From: Saprospiraceae bacterium
GTDB taxonomy: Bacteria; Bacteroidota; Bacteroidia; Chitinophagales; Saprospiraceae
Direction of reading: 5' to 3'
NCBI GenBank assembly: GCA_019187225.1
Contig: JABAQQ010000014.1
Location: forward strand, 186,001-250,000
DNA: 64,000 bases
This document shows, piece by piece, positions 17,299-26,700 of the stretch. Numbering within the stretch: position 1 is the stretch's first letter; each line of letters starts with the position of its first letter. The position numbers and the translations under genes are program-made. Under the pieces are notes generated by a model, which worked only from the letters and a program-made list of their open reading frames with translations, did not search any database and was not told where the DNA came from.

Positions 17299-17430
17299 CC
17301 CACTGCCACTGCCACTGCTACTGCCACTGCTACTGCTACTGCTACTGCCACTGCTACTGCCACTGCTACTGCTACTGCCACTGCTACTGCCACTGCCACT
17401 GCCACTGCCACTGCCACTGCCCACTGCCCA
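17299..17430. repeat. hexanucleotide tandem repeat CYACTG, about 20 copies
   Basis: Uninterrupted CCACTG/CTACTG units, flanked by CCCACTGCC variants. It ends 7 bases before the stop codon of the outer membrane protein gene (minus strand). Long open frames across it (Ala-Thr, Gly-Ser or Val-Ala repeats) are low-complexity artefacts. Confidence 0.9.
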
Positions 17431-17436
17431 CCGCTG

Positions 17437-18765
17437 TTACTCAAACCGGCGTTTATAGAACCACGAATTATCGTTCAGCGTGAAGCCGACGGTAATGCGA
17501 AAATACGTTTCTTCGATGGTCGTATTGGCGCCGAAACGGCCTAGTTCGAACGCCGCGTTGACAAAAGAAGTTTGCTGACGCGGCAGGATGACCGGGAGCC
17601 CGAAGCCGAAGGATATACCAACATCGTCCAGCCCTTTCCCGTTGACGAGGCGCGGATCCTGGCGGTAGTAGGCGCCCAGCCGGTAGCGGATACGCTTACC
17701 GTAGTTGTTGTAGGAAGCGAAATCGGGGATGTATTCCACACCCGCTGAAACGGAACTTGTGTTGCGCATCTCTTCCGGGCGCGCTTCGTTGCGATAAGCC
17801 GACCATGCGCCATAATCGAACTGCGCACCAAGTTTCAGTTTGGATGTCCTGACATATTGAATGCCAATCCCAAAGGTAGCTGGCAGGGTGATCGTCCGGG
17901 AGACGTCGAGTGCAGATTGAAGCGTGTCGGCATCAATGTAGTTTCCATTGGAAGATATGCCGCGACTGCGGATAAAAAGCACGTCGTTGATGACGTCGAG
18001 GTTGTGTTGTCCTTCGCCGGTAATGCCGACGGTGATCCATCGCAACGGAATTGATTTGTCATTCTCAAGGGATTTCAACACAAAATCGTGTTGAAATCCG
18101 GCATTCCATACAAAGCCGTTCGTCCGCAGATCCTCGCGCCGGTTGGTTTGGAAAGTCGGAAAGCTGTCAACAAAATTGGTAGTGGCAGAATAGACGGACT
18201 TACCGAATACCCATCCGAGGTTGAGTCCCAATGCAGTGTGTTTGTGTTTGACCGCTCCGCTCCAGTTAAAACGATAAGTACCACCCGAACCCTCGAACGA
18301 ATTTTCCACTTCCCCCAGCCCGTCCAGGTTTTCGTCCGTTAGGATATTGTAACCCACAAGGGTGTAGGGCGTCAGGGAGAAGCCCATGCCGTAATTCCAG
18401 GGCGATTTGATTTTGTCCAACACTTCGTTGATCGGGCTTTTCAGGGTAAAGCCGAGCGCGAGATAGGCGAGGTTGCCGCTCCAGAAGCTGGCTTCAGAAT
18501 TATTGGTGGAGAGATTGCTGTATTTGGCGTACAATCCCGTTTCCAAAGAGGTGGAACGGAGGTACGCGTAGGATGCCGGATTGACCAGGTTGAGGTGAAA
18601 CGGGTCGTTAAATGCCACCGTTTGCCCGCCCCATCCGACCTGGTTGGCGAAAAATTGGTTCAGGCGGTCGCCGATCCCGTATTTGGAATAGGGAGAGTTC
18701 TGTTTCGGTTGCGCCAAAAGGGCAAGACTGGTCAACAGAATCGAAAAAATCAGAAGAAATCTCAT
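17437..18765 (-). CDS. outer membrane beta-barrel protein
   Basis: A 442-residue exported protein. The ATG at 18765 opens a signal peptide ending LALLAQ. The rest has alternating amphipathic strands (YGMGFSLTPYTLVGYNI, RYRLGAYYRQDPRLVN, GISFGFGLPVILP) and ends in an aromatic residue-rich C-terminus, as in FadL/OmpP1-like Bacteroidota barrels. It lies 23 bp downstream of coaX on the same strand; this pairing is common in the phylum, but the substrate is unknown. Confidence 0.78.
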   Translation of the reverse strand: MRFLLIFSILLTSLALLAQPKQNSPYSKYGIGDRLNQFFANQVGWGGQTVAFNDPFHLNLVNPASYAYLRSTSLETGLYAKYSNLSTNNSEASFWSGNLAYLALGFTLKSPINEVLDKIKSPWNYGMGFSLTPYTLVGYNILTDENLDGLGEVENSFEGSGGTYRFNWSGAVKHKHTALGLNLGWVFGKSVYSATTNFVDSFPTFQTNRREDLRTNGFVWNAGFQHDFVLKSLENDKSIPLRWITVGITGEGQHNLDVINDVLFIRSRGISSNGNYIDADTLQSALDVSRTITLPATFGIGIQYVRTSKLKLGAQFDYGAWSAYRNEARPEEMRNTSSVSAGVEYIPDFASYNNYGKRIRYRLGAYYRQDPRLVNGKGLDDVGISFGFGLPVILPRQQTSFVNAAFELGRFGANTTIEETYFRITVGFTLNDNSWFYKRRFE

Positions 18766-18788
18766 GGATGTTGGTAAAATAAGGCTGA

Positions 18789-19538
18789 TCAAGGGTTGAC
18801 TGAAGTAGTTGAAGATGAGTTGTATTGCAAAATATGGTTCAGACCGATCAATGTCAGATCGGGCACAGGGATCAATTTCCTGATGGCGCTCAAGTGCGGC
18901 TGAAAAAACACGGCATCACCTCCGGTTAAAATCACGTGTAACACGCCATACTCCAATTCATAAAGTGATGTAAATCCCTGTATTTCAAGCACCGCGCCCC
19001 GCAATGCGCCGTTCTGCAGGGCAGTTTCGGTACTAAAACCGGTGAAATCATCCGGCATCCGCATCTCCACTTCCGGCAAACGGGCAGTAAAATGATGCAT
19101 GGCCGCAATGCGCATCCTCGCGCCCGGCGCGATGTTGCCGCCGTGATATACCCCGTCGCCCGTCAGCATATCATATTTAATACAGGTGCCGCAATCCACC
19201 ACGAGACAGTTTTTCCCGGGATACAACGCTTGGGCGCCTGCAACGCCGGCCAGGCGATCTTTGCCCAGGGTTTCCGGAGTTTTATAGTGGTTTTTGAAAG
19301 GCAGGGGCGTCCTGTGGGTTAGTTCCAGCACCTTAAAATTCCCGGCCAGCATTACCTGCAGGGACTCATCGGGTTCTGCTACCGACGATACAATGACGTT
19401 TTCAACACCGGACCGGTTGCCGAACTCCTGCAATTCCGCTAACGCTGGGCTTGTCCAAATCGCTTGCTCTGCCAATTCATTTCCGCGAAAAAGGCCGGCT
19501 TTTATGCGTGTGTTGCCAATATCGAGCGCGAGATTCAT
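18789..19538 (-). CDS. coaX: type III pantothenate kinase
   Basis: A 249-residue enzyme catalysing the first step of coenzyme A synthesis, phosphorylation of pantothenate. Seen are the N-terminal phosphate-binding motif LALDIGNTRIKAG, GKDRLAGVAGAQALYPG, LVVDCGTCIKYD, and HGGNIAPGARMR followed by the ribose/pantothenate segment VILTGGDA. Length and order match the ASKHA-fold family. It probably begins a two-gene operon with the downstream barrel protein. Confidence 0.93.
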   Translation of the reverse strand: MNLALDIGNTRIKAGLFRGNELAEQAIWTSPALAELQEFGNRSGVENVIVSSVAEPDESLQVMLAGNFKVLELTHRTPLPFKNHYKTPETLGKDRLAGVAGAQALYPGKNCLVVDCGTCIKYDMLTGDGVYHGGNIAPGARMRIAAMHHFTARLPEVEMRMPDDFTGFSTETALQNGALRGAVLEIQGFTSLYELEYGVLHVILTGGDAVFFQPHLSAIRKLIPVPDLTLIGLNHILQYNSSSTTSVNP

Positions 19539-19606
19539 ACTTAGCAGGGTTTTGAGGCTTCGAGGTTACGCGGTTTCAGGGTTGATACTGTTCTCAAAAA
19601 CGGGCG

Positions 19607-19614
19607 CAAAGGTA
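19607..19614 (-). promoter_or_regulatory. -7 box upstream of coaX
   Basis: TACCTTTG on the minus strand, about 70 bases upstream of the coaX ATG. Confidence 0.5.
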
Positions 19615-19668
19615 CATTGCTGCGGTGCGAAATTCATTTGGAGGGAAAACTTTCGACCTGAAATGAAA

Positions 19669-19702
19669 AAACGAGGATTTGCAGCAAGCAAAATCCTCGT
19701 TC
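19669..19702 (-). terminator. rho-independent terminator downstream of rpoD
   Basis: Arms 19671-19680 and 19691-19700 pair perfectly over 10 bp with a 10-nt loop, followed on the minus strand by a run of T. It lies about 50 bp past the rpoD stop codon. Confidence 0.8.
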
Positions 19703-19751
19703 TTCCTATTTAAAGCCGGCCCCGGAAACCTTGCGCCCCTGAAGCCTTAAT

Positions 19752-20621
19752 TTATCCCAGGTATGATTTCAGCACATCCCGGTTATATGCCTTGCGCAAA
19801 CGGCGAATGGCGCGCTCTTTGATTTGGCGCACCCGTTCTCGGGTGAGGCCATAAAGTTCGGCGATCTCCTCCAGCGTAAGCGGTTTGTAGCCATTGAGGC
19901 CATAATAAGAGGCGATCACCTCCATTTCGCGGGGCGAAAGAATGTTGAGACCCTGGGCAACTTCGTCGCGGAGCGACTCGGCCATGAGTTCGAGGTCGGG
20001 TTCGTCGGCATCAGTAGGTACCATTACGTCGAGCATGGTCGCATCGCCTTCTTCGGCCCCGGCAAGAGGGGCATCGAGGGAGACGTGGCGCGAGCCGCTG
20101 CGCAGCATGGTTTGCACTTCTTTTTCGCTCATACCCAGCAGATCAGCCAATTCCTCATCGGAAGGCTCGCGTTCGAATTCCTGCACGAAAGAGATATAGG
20201 CTTCGTTCACTTTGTTGTAGGACCCCACTTTGTTGAGCGGCATCCGCACGATGCGGCTGTTCTCTACAATAGCTTGAAGGATACTTTGCCGGATCCACCA
20301 GACAGCATAAGAAATAAATTTAAAACCTTTCGTCTCGTCGAAACGTTTGGCAGCTTTGATCAGACCTACGTTGCCTTCATTGATCAGATCGGAGAGACTC
20401 AATCCCTGGTTCTGGTATTGTTTGGCGACGGACACGACAAAACGCAGGTTGGCGCGGGTCATTTCATCCAGCGCATCCTGGTCGCCTTCCCGGATCCGTT
20501 GCGCCAGGCGAACTTCTTCCTCGGGTGTGAGCATCGGTATTTTGCCGATGTCGTTGAGGTACTTGTCCAGCGCAAGGCTTTCGCGGGTCGTGATTTTGTG
20601 GGCAATCTTCAGCTGGCGCAT
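19752..20621 (-). CDS. rpoD: RNA polymerase primary sigma factor, Bacteroidetes type
   Basis: A 289-residue sigma-70. Region 1.2 ([18 protein letters not shown]), region 2 ([27 protein letters not shown], then the -10-recognition/melting block [15 protein letters not shown]), region 3 and region 4 ([29 protein letters not shown]) are complete. The long acidic N-terminal region of proteobacterial sigma-70 is absent, as is usual in Bacteroidota. It would recognise the TAnnTTTG boxes seen throughout the window. Confidence 0.95.
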   Translation of the reverse strand: MRQLKIAHKITTRESLALDKYLNDIGKIPMLTPEEEVRLAQRIREGDQDALDEMTRANLRFVVSVAKQYQNQGLSLSDLINEGNVGLIKAAKRFDETKGFKFISYAVWWIRQSILQAIVENSRIVRMPLNKVGSYNKVNEAYISFVQEFEREPSDEELADLLGMSEKEVQTMLRSGSRHVSLDAPLAGAEEGDATMLDVMVPTDADEPDLELMAESLRDEVAQGLNILSPREMEVIASYYGLNGYKPLTLEEIAELYGLTRERVRQIKERAIRRLRKAYNRDVLKSYLG

Positions 20622-20918
20622 AAGGCAGAAATATTGAAGTAGTCAGACGAATTTGTTTGTGTTTTCCAAAAGTTTTGTTTGAAACGGGTTTGTCGGACCA
20701 CTGAAAATGCACTTCGTTAAAACGTTTTTAAAGCAGAAAGTTTCTTTTGGGGCGAAAAATTAGGTAAAATCTTTTATTTATGTCAAACATTTGCGAAACA
20801 TTAAATGCCTCAGCCGACGAATCTCCCGGAAAGGCTGTTTTTCCAGAAGCGCAGCTTCTTCATTTCAACGCGCAAACCTAAGCCTTCGCAGCGGTGTTCA
20901 AACGATGGTATTGATAAA

Positions 20919-21821
20919 ATGCTGAAAATTGCCTGGTCGCCTGTTTACAAATATGAATTGCCTGAGGGGCATCGCTTCCCGATGCTCAAATACGAACTCA
21001 TTCCGGAACAATTGCTGTACGAAGGTACGGTAACAGGCGACAATTTTTTTCATCCCGATCCGCTTCCTGAGCCGGTCGCGCTGCGCACTCATACCAAAGA
21101 ATATTGGGACAAATTGACACAAGTGCGTCTCAGCGACCGCGAAATCCGTGCCATTGGGTTCCCGGTCAACGAAAAATTCGTCGAACGCGGGCGACACATT
21201 TCCAACGGCACCATTCAATGCGCCCGGTTCGCTATCGAGCATGGTTGCGCGCTGAACGTTGCAGGTGGGACGCACCACGCCTATGCCGACCGCGGCGAAG
21301 GTTATTGTTGTTTCAACGACCAGGCAGTGGCAGCCAACTACCTGCTGGACAATGGGTTGGCGCAAAAAATTCTGATTGTTGATCTGGACGTTCATCAGGG
21401 CAACGGCACAGCGCACATATTCCGGGAAGAGCCCCGCGTATTTACCTTCTCCATGCATGGAGAACGCAACTACCCGCTGCGCAAAGAAAAGTCAGACCTC
21501 GACGTCGGACTGCCCGATGGCACAGAGGATGGTCCATATCTGAAAATCCTGCGCGAAACCCTGCCGCATCTTGCGGATGCATTCCAACCCGATTTTATTT
21601 TTTATCAAAGCGGTGTGGATGTGCTGGCTTCCGACAAATTGGGCAGGCTCCATCTCAGCCGGGAAGCTTGCCGCGAACGCGACAGGATTGTCCTGTCATT
21701 TTGTAAACGCAACGGAATACCCGTCGCCGTGAGCATGGGCGGCGGTTATTCGCCCCGCATCGCCGACATTGTGGAAGCCCACGCCAATACTTTCCGGATA
21801 GCGCAGGAAGTGTTTTTTTGA
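20919..21821 (+). CDS. histone deacetylase family (acetylpolyamine/acetoin-type) hydrolase
   Basis: A 300-residue arginase-fold zinc amidohydrolase. The ATG at 20919 (MLKIAWSP) is chosen because family proteins start here; the open frame upstream is nonsense. Active-site His119-His120 (GGTHHAYAD), zinc ligands Asp157 and His159 (VDLDVHQGNG) and Asp234 (QSGVDVLASDKLG) are all present, as is the C-terminal SMGGGYSP. In bacteria, relatives deacetylate small amines; the substrate here is not known. Confidence 0.9.
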   Translation: MLKIAWSPVYKYELPEGHRFPMLKYELIPEQLLYEGTVTGDNFFHPDPLPEPVALRTHTKEYWDKLTQVRLSDREIRAIGFPVNEKFVERGRHISNGTIQCARFAIEHGCALNVAGGTHHAYADRGEGYCCFNDQAVAANYLLDNGLAQKILIVDLDVHQGNGTAHIFREEPRVFTFSMHGERNYPLRKEKSDLDVGLPDGTEDGPYLKILRETLPHLADAFQPDFIFYQSGVDVLASDKLGRLHLSREACRERDRIVLSFCKRNGIPVAVSMGGGYSPRIADIVEAHANTFRIAQEVFF

Positions 21822-21841
21822 AACCGCTGTTTCAAATGAAG

Positions 21842-21849
21842 TAAGTTTG
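21842..21849 (+). promoter_or_regulatory. promoter of the first metalloprotease gene
   Basis: TAAGTTTG matches the -7 consensus, with TTTG at 21817-21820 as the -33 element and a 21-base spacer. The ATG at 21875 follows after about 25 bases. Confidence 0.6.
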
Positions 21850-21874
21850 CACCCTCAATCAATTGCTTCGCTTC

Positions 21875-23407
21875 ATGCGCCTGACTACTCTGCTCGTACT
21901 GCTTTTCATCTGCTGCTCCGCCTTCGCCCAGGAACCCGCCAAATCCGAACTCGCCCGTTGCGGGACACCGCCGGGAATTTCTCCCTGGCTAAGGGACTAC
22001 AGCTCCCGGCCCCAAGACTTTGCCGTTGACCGCTCTTCAGATACCCTGTACGTCGGGTTGCAAGTGCATTTATTGGCCAAAGACAACGGCGTGGGGCGCT
22101 TCGCACCCGCCCGCCTGCTCGACGCCTTTTGCAGACTCAATGCGGATTTTGCTCCCGCCCGCGTTTGGTTCTATTTCAAAAATGACTGGAACGAGATTGA
22201 CAGCACAGCCTGGTATCAGCACCCCGACATCGTCCAGGGCATTGAAATGATGTTGGCAAATAATGTACCCGGGGCGTTGAACACCTATTTTGCCGCCAAT
22301 GTAGCGGGCAACTGCGGCTACAACCTGCCTTATGCAGGCGTGGCGATGGCGCACAATTGTTCCGGCCCCAACGACCACGTTTGGGCGCACGAAGTAGGGC
22401 ACGCACTGTCACTCCAACACACCTTCCTCGGTTGGGATGGTAAAGTCTACAATGCACAAAATCCCACGCCCGATACCCTGACCTACGACTACACGTACTT
22501 CCACGATACGCTCGATACACAGATCCCCGCCCCATTGGACACGGCATTGGTGGAATATGTAGACGGCAGCAACTGTACTGTTGCCGCAGACCTGTTTTGC
22601 GACACCAAACCTGATTATCTGAGTTATGGTTGGGACTGCGACGGCCAGGGATACAGTTTGGTTCAGCAGAAAGACCCCGCAGGCGCGGTATTCTATTCTG
22701 ATGGTACGCTTTTTATGTCGTATGCAAATGACGCCTGCCAAAACCGCTTTTCCGACGAGCAGATCGCTGCGCTGCGCGCCAACCTGCTCACGGAAAAATC
22801 CGGCTGGCTCGCCGCAGGGCCGCCGCAGGGCGACATCATTGAAACGCCGGAATTGCTTTCTCCCACCGACGGCCAGTTGGTGCCTGCGGATGGTACGGTA
22901 CTGGAATGGTCGGCTGTCCCCAACGCGACGAAATACATCGTACAGGTATCCCGTTTCTCCAACTTCTTTGTCAAGGAAATTGAGACGGTGACCACCGGGA
23001 CTTCGTTAGCCACGGGACCTATGATCAACAATTTGACTTACTACTGGCGTGTGCGCCCTTTTAACGACTGGTTTGCCTGCACGAACCTGACCCCATCGGC
23101 GAGTTTCAAAACAGCCGATCTCTCTTCGGCCATTCAGCCCGGTACAGAGGAATGGCGATGCTACCCTACCCTTCTGGCGCCCGGTCAACCGCTTTTTTTA
23201 GAAATACCCGGACACCGGTTCAACCAACTGACGCGTTGTACGGTTTATGACGCGGCCGGACGTGCGATGTGGGTAAATGAAGATTTTCCCGATGCGGCTA
23301 CTATCCAAATTGATCTGCCATCGGTCTCATGGCCTGCCGGTATTTACCGGATCGTTCTCGTGCAAGAAAAGGGTGTGAATAGTCTGCCTGTTTTGCTGAT
23401 CCGCTAA
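21875..23407 (+). CDS. secreted zincin metalloprotease with T9SS-like C-terminus
   Basis: A 510-residue exported protease. The ATG at 21875 starts a signal peptide ending SAFAQ. The catalytic zinc site is WAHEVGHALSLQH: His172, Glu173, His176 and third ligand His182, in metzincin spacing. A Met-turn candidate (LFMSYAND) follows about 100 residues later. Several Cys pairs suggest disulfides. Residues about 325-415 form a fibronectin III-like domain (YYWRVRPFNDW). The end resembles a type IX sorting domain (WPAGIYRIVLVQ). It is a paralogue of the next gene, which has the same layout. Confidence 0.85.
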   Translation: MRLTTLLVLLFICCSAFAQEPAKSELARCGTPPGISPWLRDYSSRPQDFAVDRSSDTLYVGLQVHLLAKDNGVGRFAPARLLDAFCRLNADFAPARVWFYFKNDWNEIDSTAWYQHPDIVQGIEMMLANNVPGALNTYFAANVAGNCGYNLPYAGVAMAHNCSGPNDHVWAHEVGHALSLQHTFLGWDGKVYNAQNPTPDTLTYDYTYFHDTLDTQIPAPLDTALVEYVDGSNCTVAADLFCDTKPDYLSYGWDCDGQGYSLVQQKDPAGAVFYSDGTLFMSYANDACQNRFSDEQIAALRANLLTEKSGWLAAGPPQGDIIETPELLSPTDGQLVPADGTVLEWSAVPNATKYIVQVSRFSNFFVKEIETVTTGTSLATGPMINNLTYYWRVRPFNDWFACTNLTPSASFKTADLSSAIQPGTEEWRCYPTLLAPGQPLFLEIPGHRFNQLTRCTVYDAAGRAMWVNEDFPDAATIQIDLPSVSWPAGIYRIVLVQEKGVNSLPVLLIR

Positions 23408-23580
23408 AAACAAACGCGATGTGCGCAAAAACTGTCGTCGGTTGGCGCTAACTGAACAGGTTTTTTAAAAATATCCAAACGAAATCGGACATTTGCGATG
23501 CAAAACCAATTCCCGATCGTTTGGCACCCCGGTCTTAATCTGCCGGTATTAGAATTCGTTTTTCAAACCTTCTGTGTTCA

Positions 23581-25086
23581 ATGCAAATCAAGCATTACCT
23601 TCTGCCTTTCCTGCTTATTCTTTTTTATCAGAATACTGCCTTTGCCCAAAAACCACTCTCCGACCGTCTTTGCGGTTATACAGGAAAATCCCCCTGGTTG
23701 GAATGGTATCAGCACCACCGGCATGAGCTGGCGCAAGAGCGCGGTGTTGATACGACATGGTTGTATGTGCCAATGACCTTGCATTTGGTCGGTACAGACC
23801 AGGGCACAGGACATTTTAAACTGGAACAGGCATTGCGCGCGGTCTGTGAAATGAACGAACAGTTTGCGGAGGCGCACATTCGTTTTTATCTGTTGCCCGG
23901 CGACCCTGTGCGCTATCACAACAATTCATCGTGGTACGATCATGAGTTTTACCCCGGCGGCGATGAAATGATCAACGAAAATCATTTGGACGGTCGCATG
24001 AATACCTTTGTGGTGGCCAACCCGGCTGGCAACTGCGGCTATTCCTGGCAGGATGCCATTGTTCTGGGGACCAATTGCTCCACAGCAGGCAATACCACCT
24101 GGGCGCATGAAGCCGGCCACCATTTGTCGCTTCCACACCCTTTTTCAGGCTGGGAAGGATTCGAATGGGACTATAGCGAACCCGCACCGGAAGAGATTGA
24201 TGACCATTTGGTGGAAAAAACCGACAGTTCCAATTGTTACCTCGCCGGCGACGGCTTTTGCGACACCCGCCCCGATTATTTGAATTACCGTTGGGTGTGT
24301 GATGCCAATAAGGAAAGCAATGTGCTGCAACTCGACCCCAATGGAGTGGAATTCCGTTCGGATGCCACACTCATCATGGGTTATGCCCTGGACGAATGCG
24401 CGTCGCGATTTAGTCCGGAGCAAATTGAGGCCATGCGTTCAAACCTGTATTTCGAGCATGCCGAATACCTGCAGATCACAGAACCCTTACAGGATGTCCC
24501 GGATGATATAGCGGTGGAACTGGTCAGTCCGATTGATTCCCAAAACGTGCAGTTCAATAACATTACACTTACCTGGAATCCGGTTCCCGGCGCAACGTTG
24601 TACAACGTGGAAGTAGGTCTTGCACCGGGCTTTTCTCCGAAGTTTTACAACCAAACGCTGTACAACACGACTTCGGTCACCATCAGCAGCGGCATCCCCA
24701 ACAACCGGGTGCTCAAATGGCGCGTACGGGCATTCAACGAATGGGATGTTTGCCATACCAATACGAACGTTCAGACGGGTATTTTTAAAACCAAAAACCT
24801 GAGCGCGACCAACGACCTGGAACAAATCGTCGTCGCCGAATTGTCGCCCAATCCGGTGGCTGCAGGCATTCCCGCTATTTTAAGCGTCACTTCCGATGAA
24901 TACATGGATGCTGTTTTGTCTGTCTCGGATGCATCCGGACGGTTGTGCGTCACCCGTGAAGTCCGCCTCACACCGGGTGAAAACCGCCTCGATATCGCCA
25001 CCGACGGCTTGAGCGCGGGTTTTTACGTCGTTACAATGCGCAATGAAAAAGGTGCGCTCGTAAAGCGGCTGGCGGTTACGGAGTGA
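23581..25086 (+). CDS. secreted zincin metalloprotease with T9SS-like C-terminus (paralogue)
   Basis: A 501-residue protein parallel to its upstream neighbour in every domain. It has a signal peptide ending AFAQ, NCGYSWQDAI, zinc site WAHEAGHHLSLPH with His176, Glu177, His180 and His186, Met-turn candidate LIMGYALDEC, a fibronectin-like domain ending LKWRVRAFNEWDVC, and a C-terminal sorting domain (LSPNPVAAG, GFYVVTMRNEKG). Sequence divergence indicates an old tandem duplication. Its stop codon lies inside a 9-bp tandem repeat. Confidence 0.85.
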   Translation: MQIKHYLLPFLLILFYQNTAFAQKPLSDRLCGYTGKSPWLEWYQHHRHELAQERGVDTTWLYVPMTLHLVGTDQGTGHFKLEQALRAVCEMNEQFAEAHIRFYLLPGDPVRYHNNSSWYDHEFYPGGDEMINENHLDGRMNTFVVANPAGNCGYSWQDAIVLGTNCSTAGNTTWAHEAGHHLSLPHPFSGWEGFEWDYSEPAPEEIDDHLVEKTDSSNCYLAGDGFCDTRPDYLNYRWVCDANKESNVLQLDPNGVEFRSDATLIMGYALDECASRFSPEQIEAMRSNLYFEHAEYLQITEPLQDVPDDIAVELVSPIDSQNVQFNNITLTWNPVPGATLYNVEVGLAPGFSPKFYNQTLYNTTSVTISSGIPNNRVLKWRVRAFNEWDVCHTNTNVQTGIFKTKNLSATNDLEQIVVAELSPNPVAAGIPAILSVTSDEYMDAVLSVSDASGRLCVTREVRLTPGENRLDIATDGLSAGFYVVTMRNEKGALVKRLAVTE

Positions 25087-25118
25087 GAGGCGTGAGAGAT
25101 GTGAGAGGCGTGAGAAAA
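25083..25118. repeat. nonanucleotide tandem repeat GTGAGAGRY, 4 copies, overlapping a stop codon
   Basis: Units at 25083, 25092, 25101 and 25110 (GTGAGAGGC, GTGAGAGAT, GTGAGAGGC, and a degenerate last one). The array starts on the stop codon TGA (25084-25086) of the second metalloprotease. Confidence 0.75.
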
Positions 25119-25131
25119 CGAAAGTCTGCAT

Positions 25132-25139
25132 TAACTTTG
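25132..25139 (+). promoter_or_regulatory. -7 box upstream of the flippase gene
   Basis: TAACTTTG matches TAnnTTTG. Transcription would start near 25146, within the hairpin that follows. Confidence 0.5.
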
Positions 25140-25140
25140 C

Positions 25141-25178
25141 ACCGCTCCGAAGGTCACGCACTTTCGGAGCGGTTTAAT
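25141..25178 (+). terminator. hairpin between metalloprotease and flippase genes
   Basis: An 11-bp perfect stem (25141-25151 with 25163-25173) and an 11-nt loop, followed by a short T-rich tail. It can terminate the upstream transcript; it also sits just after a -7 box, so a leader role is possible. Confidence 0.55.
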
Positions 25179-25207
25179 TTACAATAGCCCCCTCACTCCT
25201 TTCACTC

Positions 25208-26698
25208 ATGGGCGTTATCCGGAGGCAAAGTCTGAAACATTCGGCGGTCAATCTTGCAGGGTTGTTCATTGGAGCAGTCAGCACTTTGTTCGTATATCCC
25301 CATGCGCTGGAAGCCTATGGTCTGGTTCAGGTATTGATTTCGGTAGGAGTGATTGGCTTGCCTCTTTTGTCGCTCGGAGGAAACACGGTTGCCATTCGTT
25401 TTTTTCCACGGTTTCAGGACAAAGGTACGGGCCACAATGGGTTTCTACCTTTGTTGCTGGCGATGTGTTGGGTGGGCTGCGTGTTGACCGCTTTGGTCGC
25501 GGGAATATTCTGGCAGCCGCTCACGGCATTTTTTGCTGCGAAGGCTAAAAGTGGCGCCAACTTATTGTCGCAATACCTCTGGATGGCTATTCCCATGGCC
25601 TTTTTCTACGTAATGGGGGTGGTGATGAGCTTATACTCGTCCAATTTCAAACGCATTGTCGTTCCTTCCCTACTGATTGATTTTTCTCAAAAAATTGTAG
25701 TGCCCGCCCTACTGATCTCAGTATGGCAGCAATGGTTACCATTGGAAACGGCGTTGTGGGGATTGCTCCTGCACTCCTTTTTGGTCATGACCGGAATGGC
25801 ATTTTACCTACGTTGGCTGGGCGAATGGCATTGGCGCCCTAATCTGCATTTCCTGACGCCGGAATTGAGAAAGGAATTGTGGCAGTTCATCGGATTCGGG
25901 GCTTTGGGTGGCTTTGCCTTACAAATGGCTTCGAAGATTGACGTATTCATGGTCGGTTCGCTCGGCTCGCTCCAATCGGCAGGTGTCTATTCCATTGCTG
26001 CCTATATCGCTGCCGCCATTGATATTCCGACCAAAAGCCTGTACGCAGCCAGCGCTTCTTCCGTAGCCAGGTATTTGGCCGACGACAACCGGGTGGAACT
26101 GGAAAATCTTTACAAGAGAGTATCCATCAACCTTTTGGTAGCTGGGCTGCTTTTATTCGGAGCGGTATGGATTTCAGTGGACAGCTTGTTTCAGATCGTT
26201 CCGAACGGCCGCGAAGTATCGGCGGGAAAATTTGTTTTACTTTTCATCGGTTTGTCGCGCATAGTGGAAATGGCCACAGGGCTGAATAATTATATGGTAT
26301 ACTACTCGCGGTATTACCTCTGGTCGCTGGTGTCGTTGGGCGTTTTGGGTATTGCCAATCTCGTGCTGAATATTTTACTCATTCCGCGGTTCGGCATGAA
26401 CGGAGCAGCCGTCGCCACCTTGCTTTCCGTCACATGTTACAACACCGTAAGCGTCGGTTTGGTGTGGTTGAAATTCAGGCTCCTGCCTTTTTCAAAAAAT
26501 ACGCTGCTCGCGACCGGATTGGCTCTGGGTAGTTTTCTGGCGGCACAATTGATCCCCCGAACCGGTTATGACCTGTTCGACATTGCACTGCGGTCGGGAT
26601 CGTATGTGCTGATTTTCGGGTTGGCAGTGCTGCGGTTCCGGGTATCGCCTGATATAAACGCCACAGTGAATGTGCTGAAGGCAAAGTATTTGAAATGA
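25208..26698 (+). CDS. MOP-superfamily polysaccharide flippase (Wzx-like)
   Basis: A 496-residue integral membrane protein with about 12-14 hydrophobic segments spread over its whole length (for instance LPLLLAMCWVGCVLTALVAGIFW, YLWMAIPMAFFYVMGVVMSL, VLGIANLVLNILLIP). The N-terminal NLAGLFIGAVSTLFVYPHALEAYGLVQVLIS and the internal FGALGGFALQMASKIDVFMVGSLGSLQSAGVYSIA are typical of O-antigen/polysaccharide exporters. It would move lipid-linked glycan repeats across the inner membrane. No polymerase is beside it. The stop codon lies two bases before a repeat array. Confidence 0.85.
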   Translation: MGVIRRQSLKHSAVNLAGLFIGAVSTLFVYPHALEAYGLVQVLISVGVIGLPLLSLGGNTVAIRFFPRFQDKGTGHNGFLPLLLAMCWVGCVLTALVAGIFWQPLTAFFAAKAKSGANLLSQYLWMAIPMAFFYVMGVVMSLYSSNFKRIVVPSLLIDFSQKIVVPALLISVWQQWLPLETALWGLLLHSFLVMTGMAFYLRWLGEWHWRPNLHFLTPELRKELWQFIGFGALGGFALQMASKIDVFMVGSLGSLQSAGVYSIAAYIAAAIDIPTKSLYAASASSVARYLADDNRVELENLYKRVSINLLVAGLLLFGAVWISVDSLFQIVPNGREVSAGKFVLLFIGLSRIVEMATGLNNYMVYYSRYYLWSLVSLGVLGIANLVLNILLIPRFGMNGAAVATLLSVTCYNTVSVGLVWLKFRLLPFSKNTLLATGLALGSFLAAQLIPRTGYDLFDIALRSGSYVLIFGLAVLRFRVSPDINATVNVLKAKYLK

Positions 26699-26700
26699 AG

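Noticed and set aside
17299-17430. Possible CRISPR array
   Set aside because: Units are 6 bp with no unique spacers, and no cas genes are in the window. The same holds for 26701-26871 and 55833-55916.
17227-17544. Long open frames of Gly-Ser, Val-Ala or Ala-Thr repeats
   Set aside because: They are translations of the hexanucleotide repeat in several frames on both strands and have no start context or homologue.
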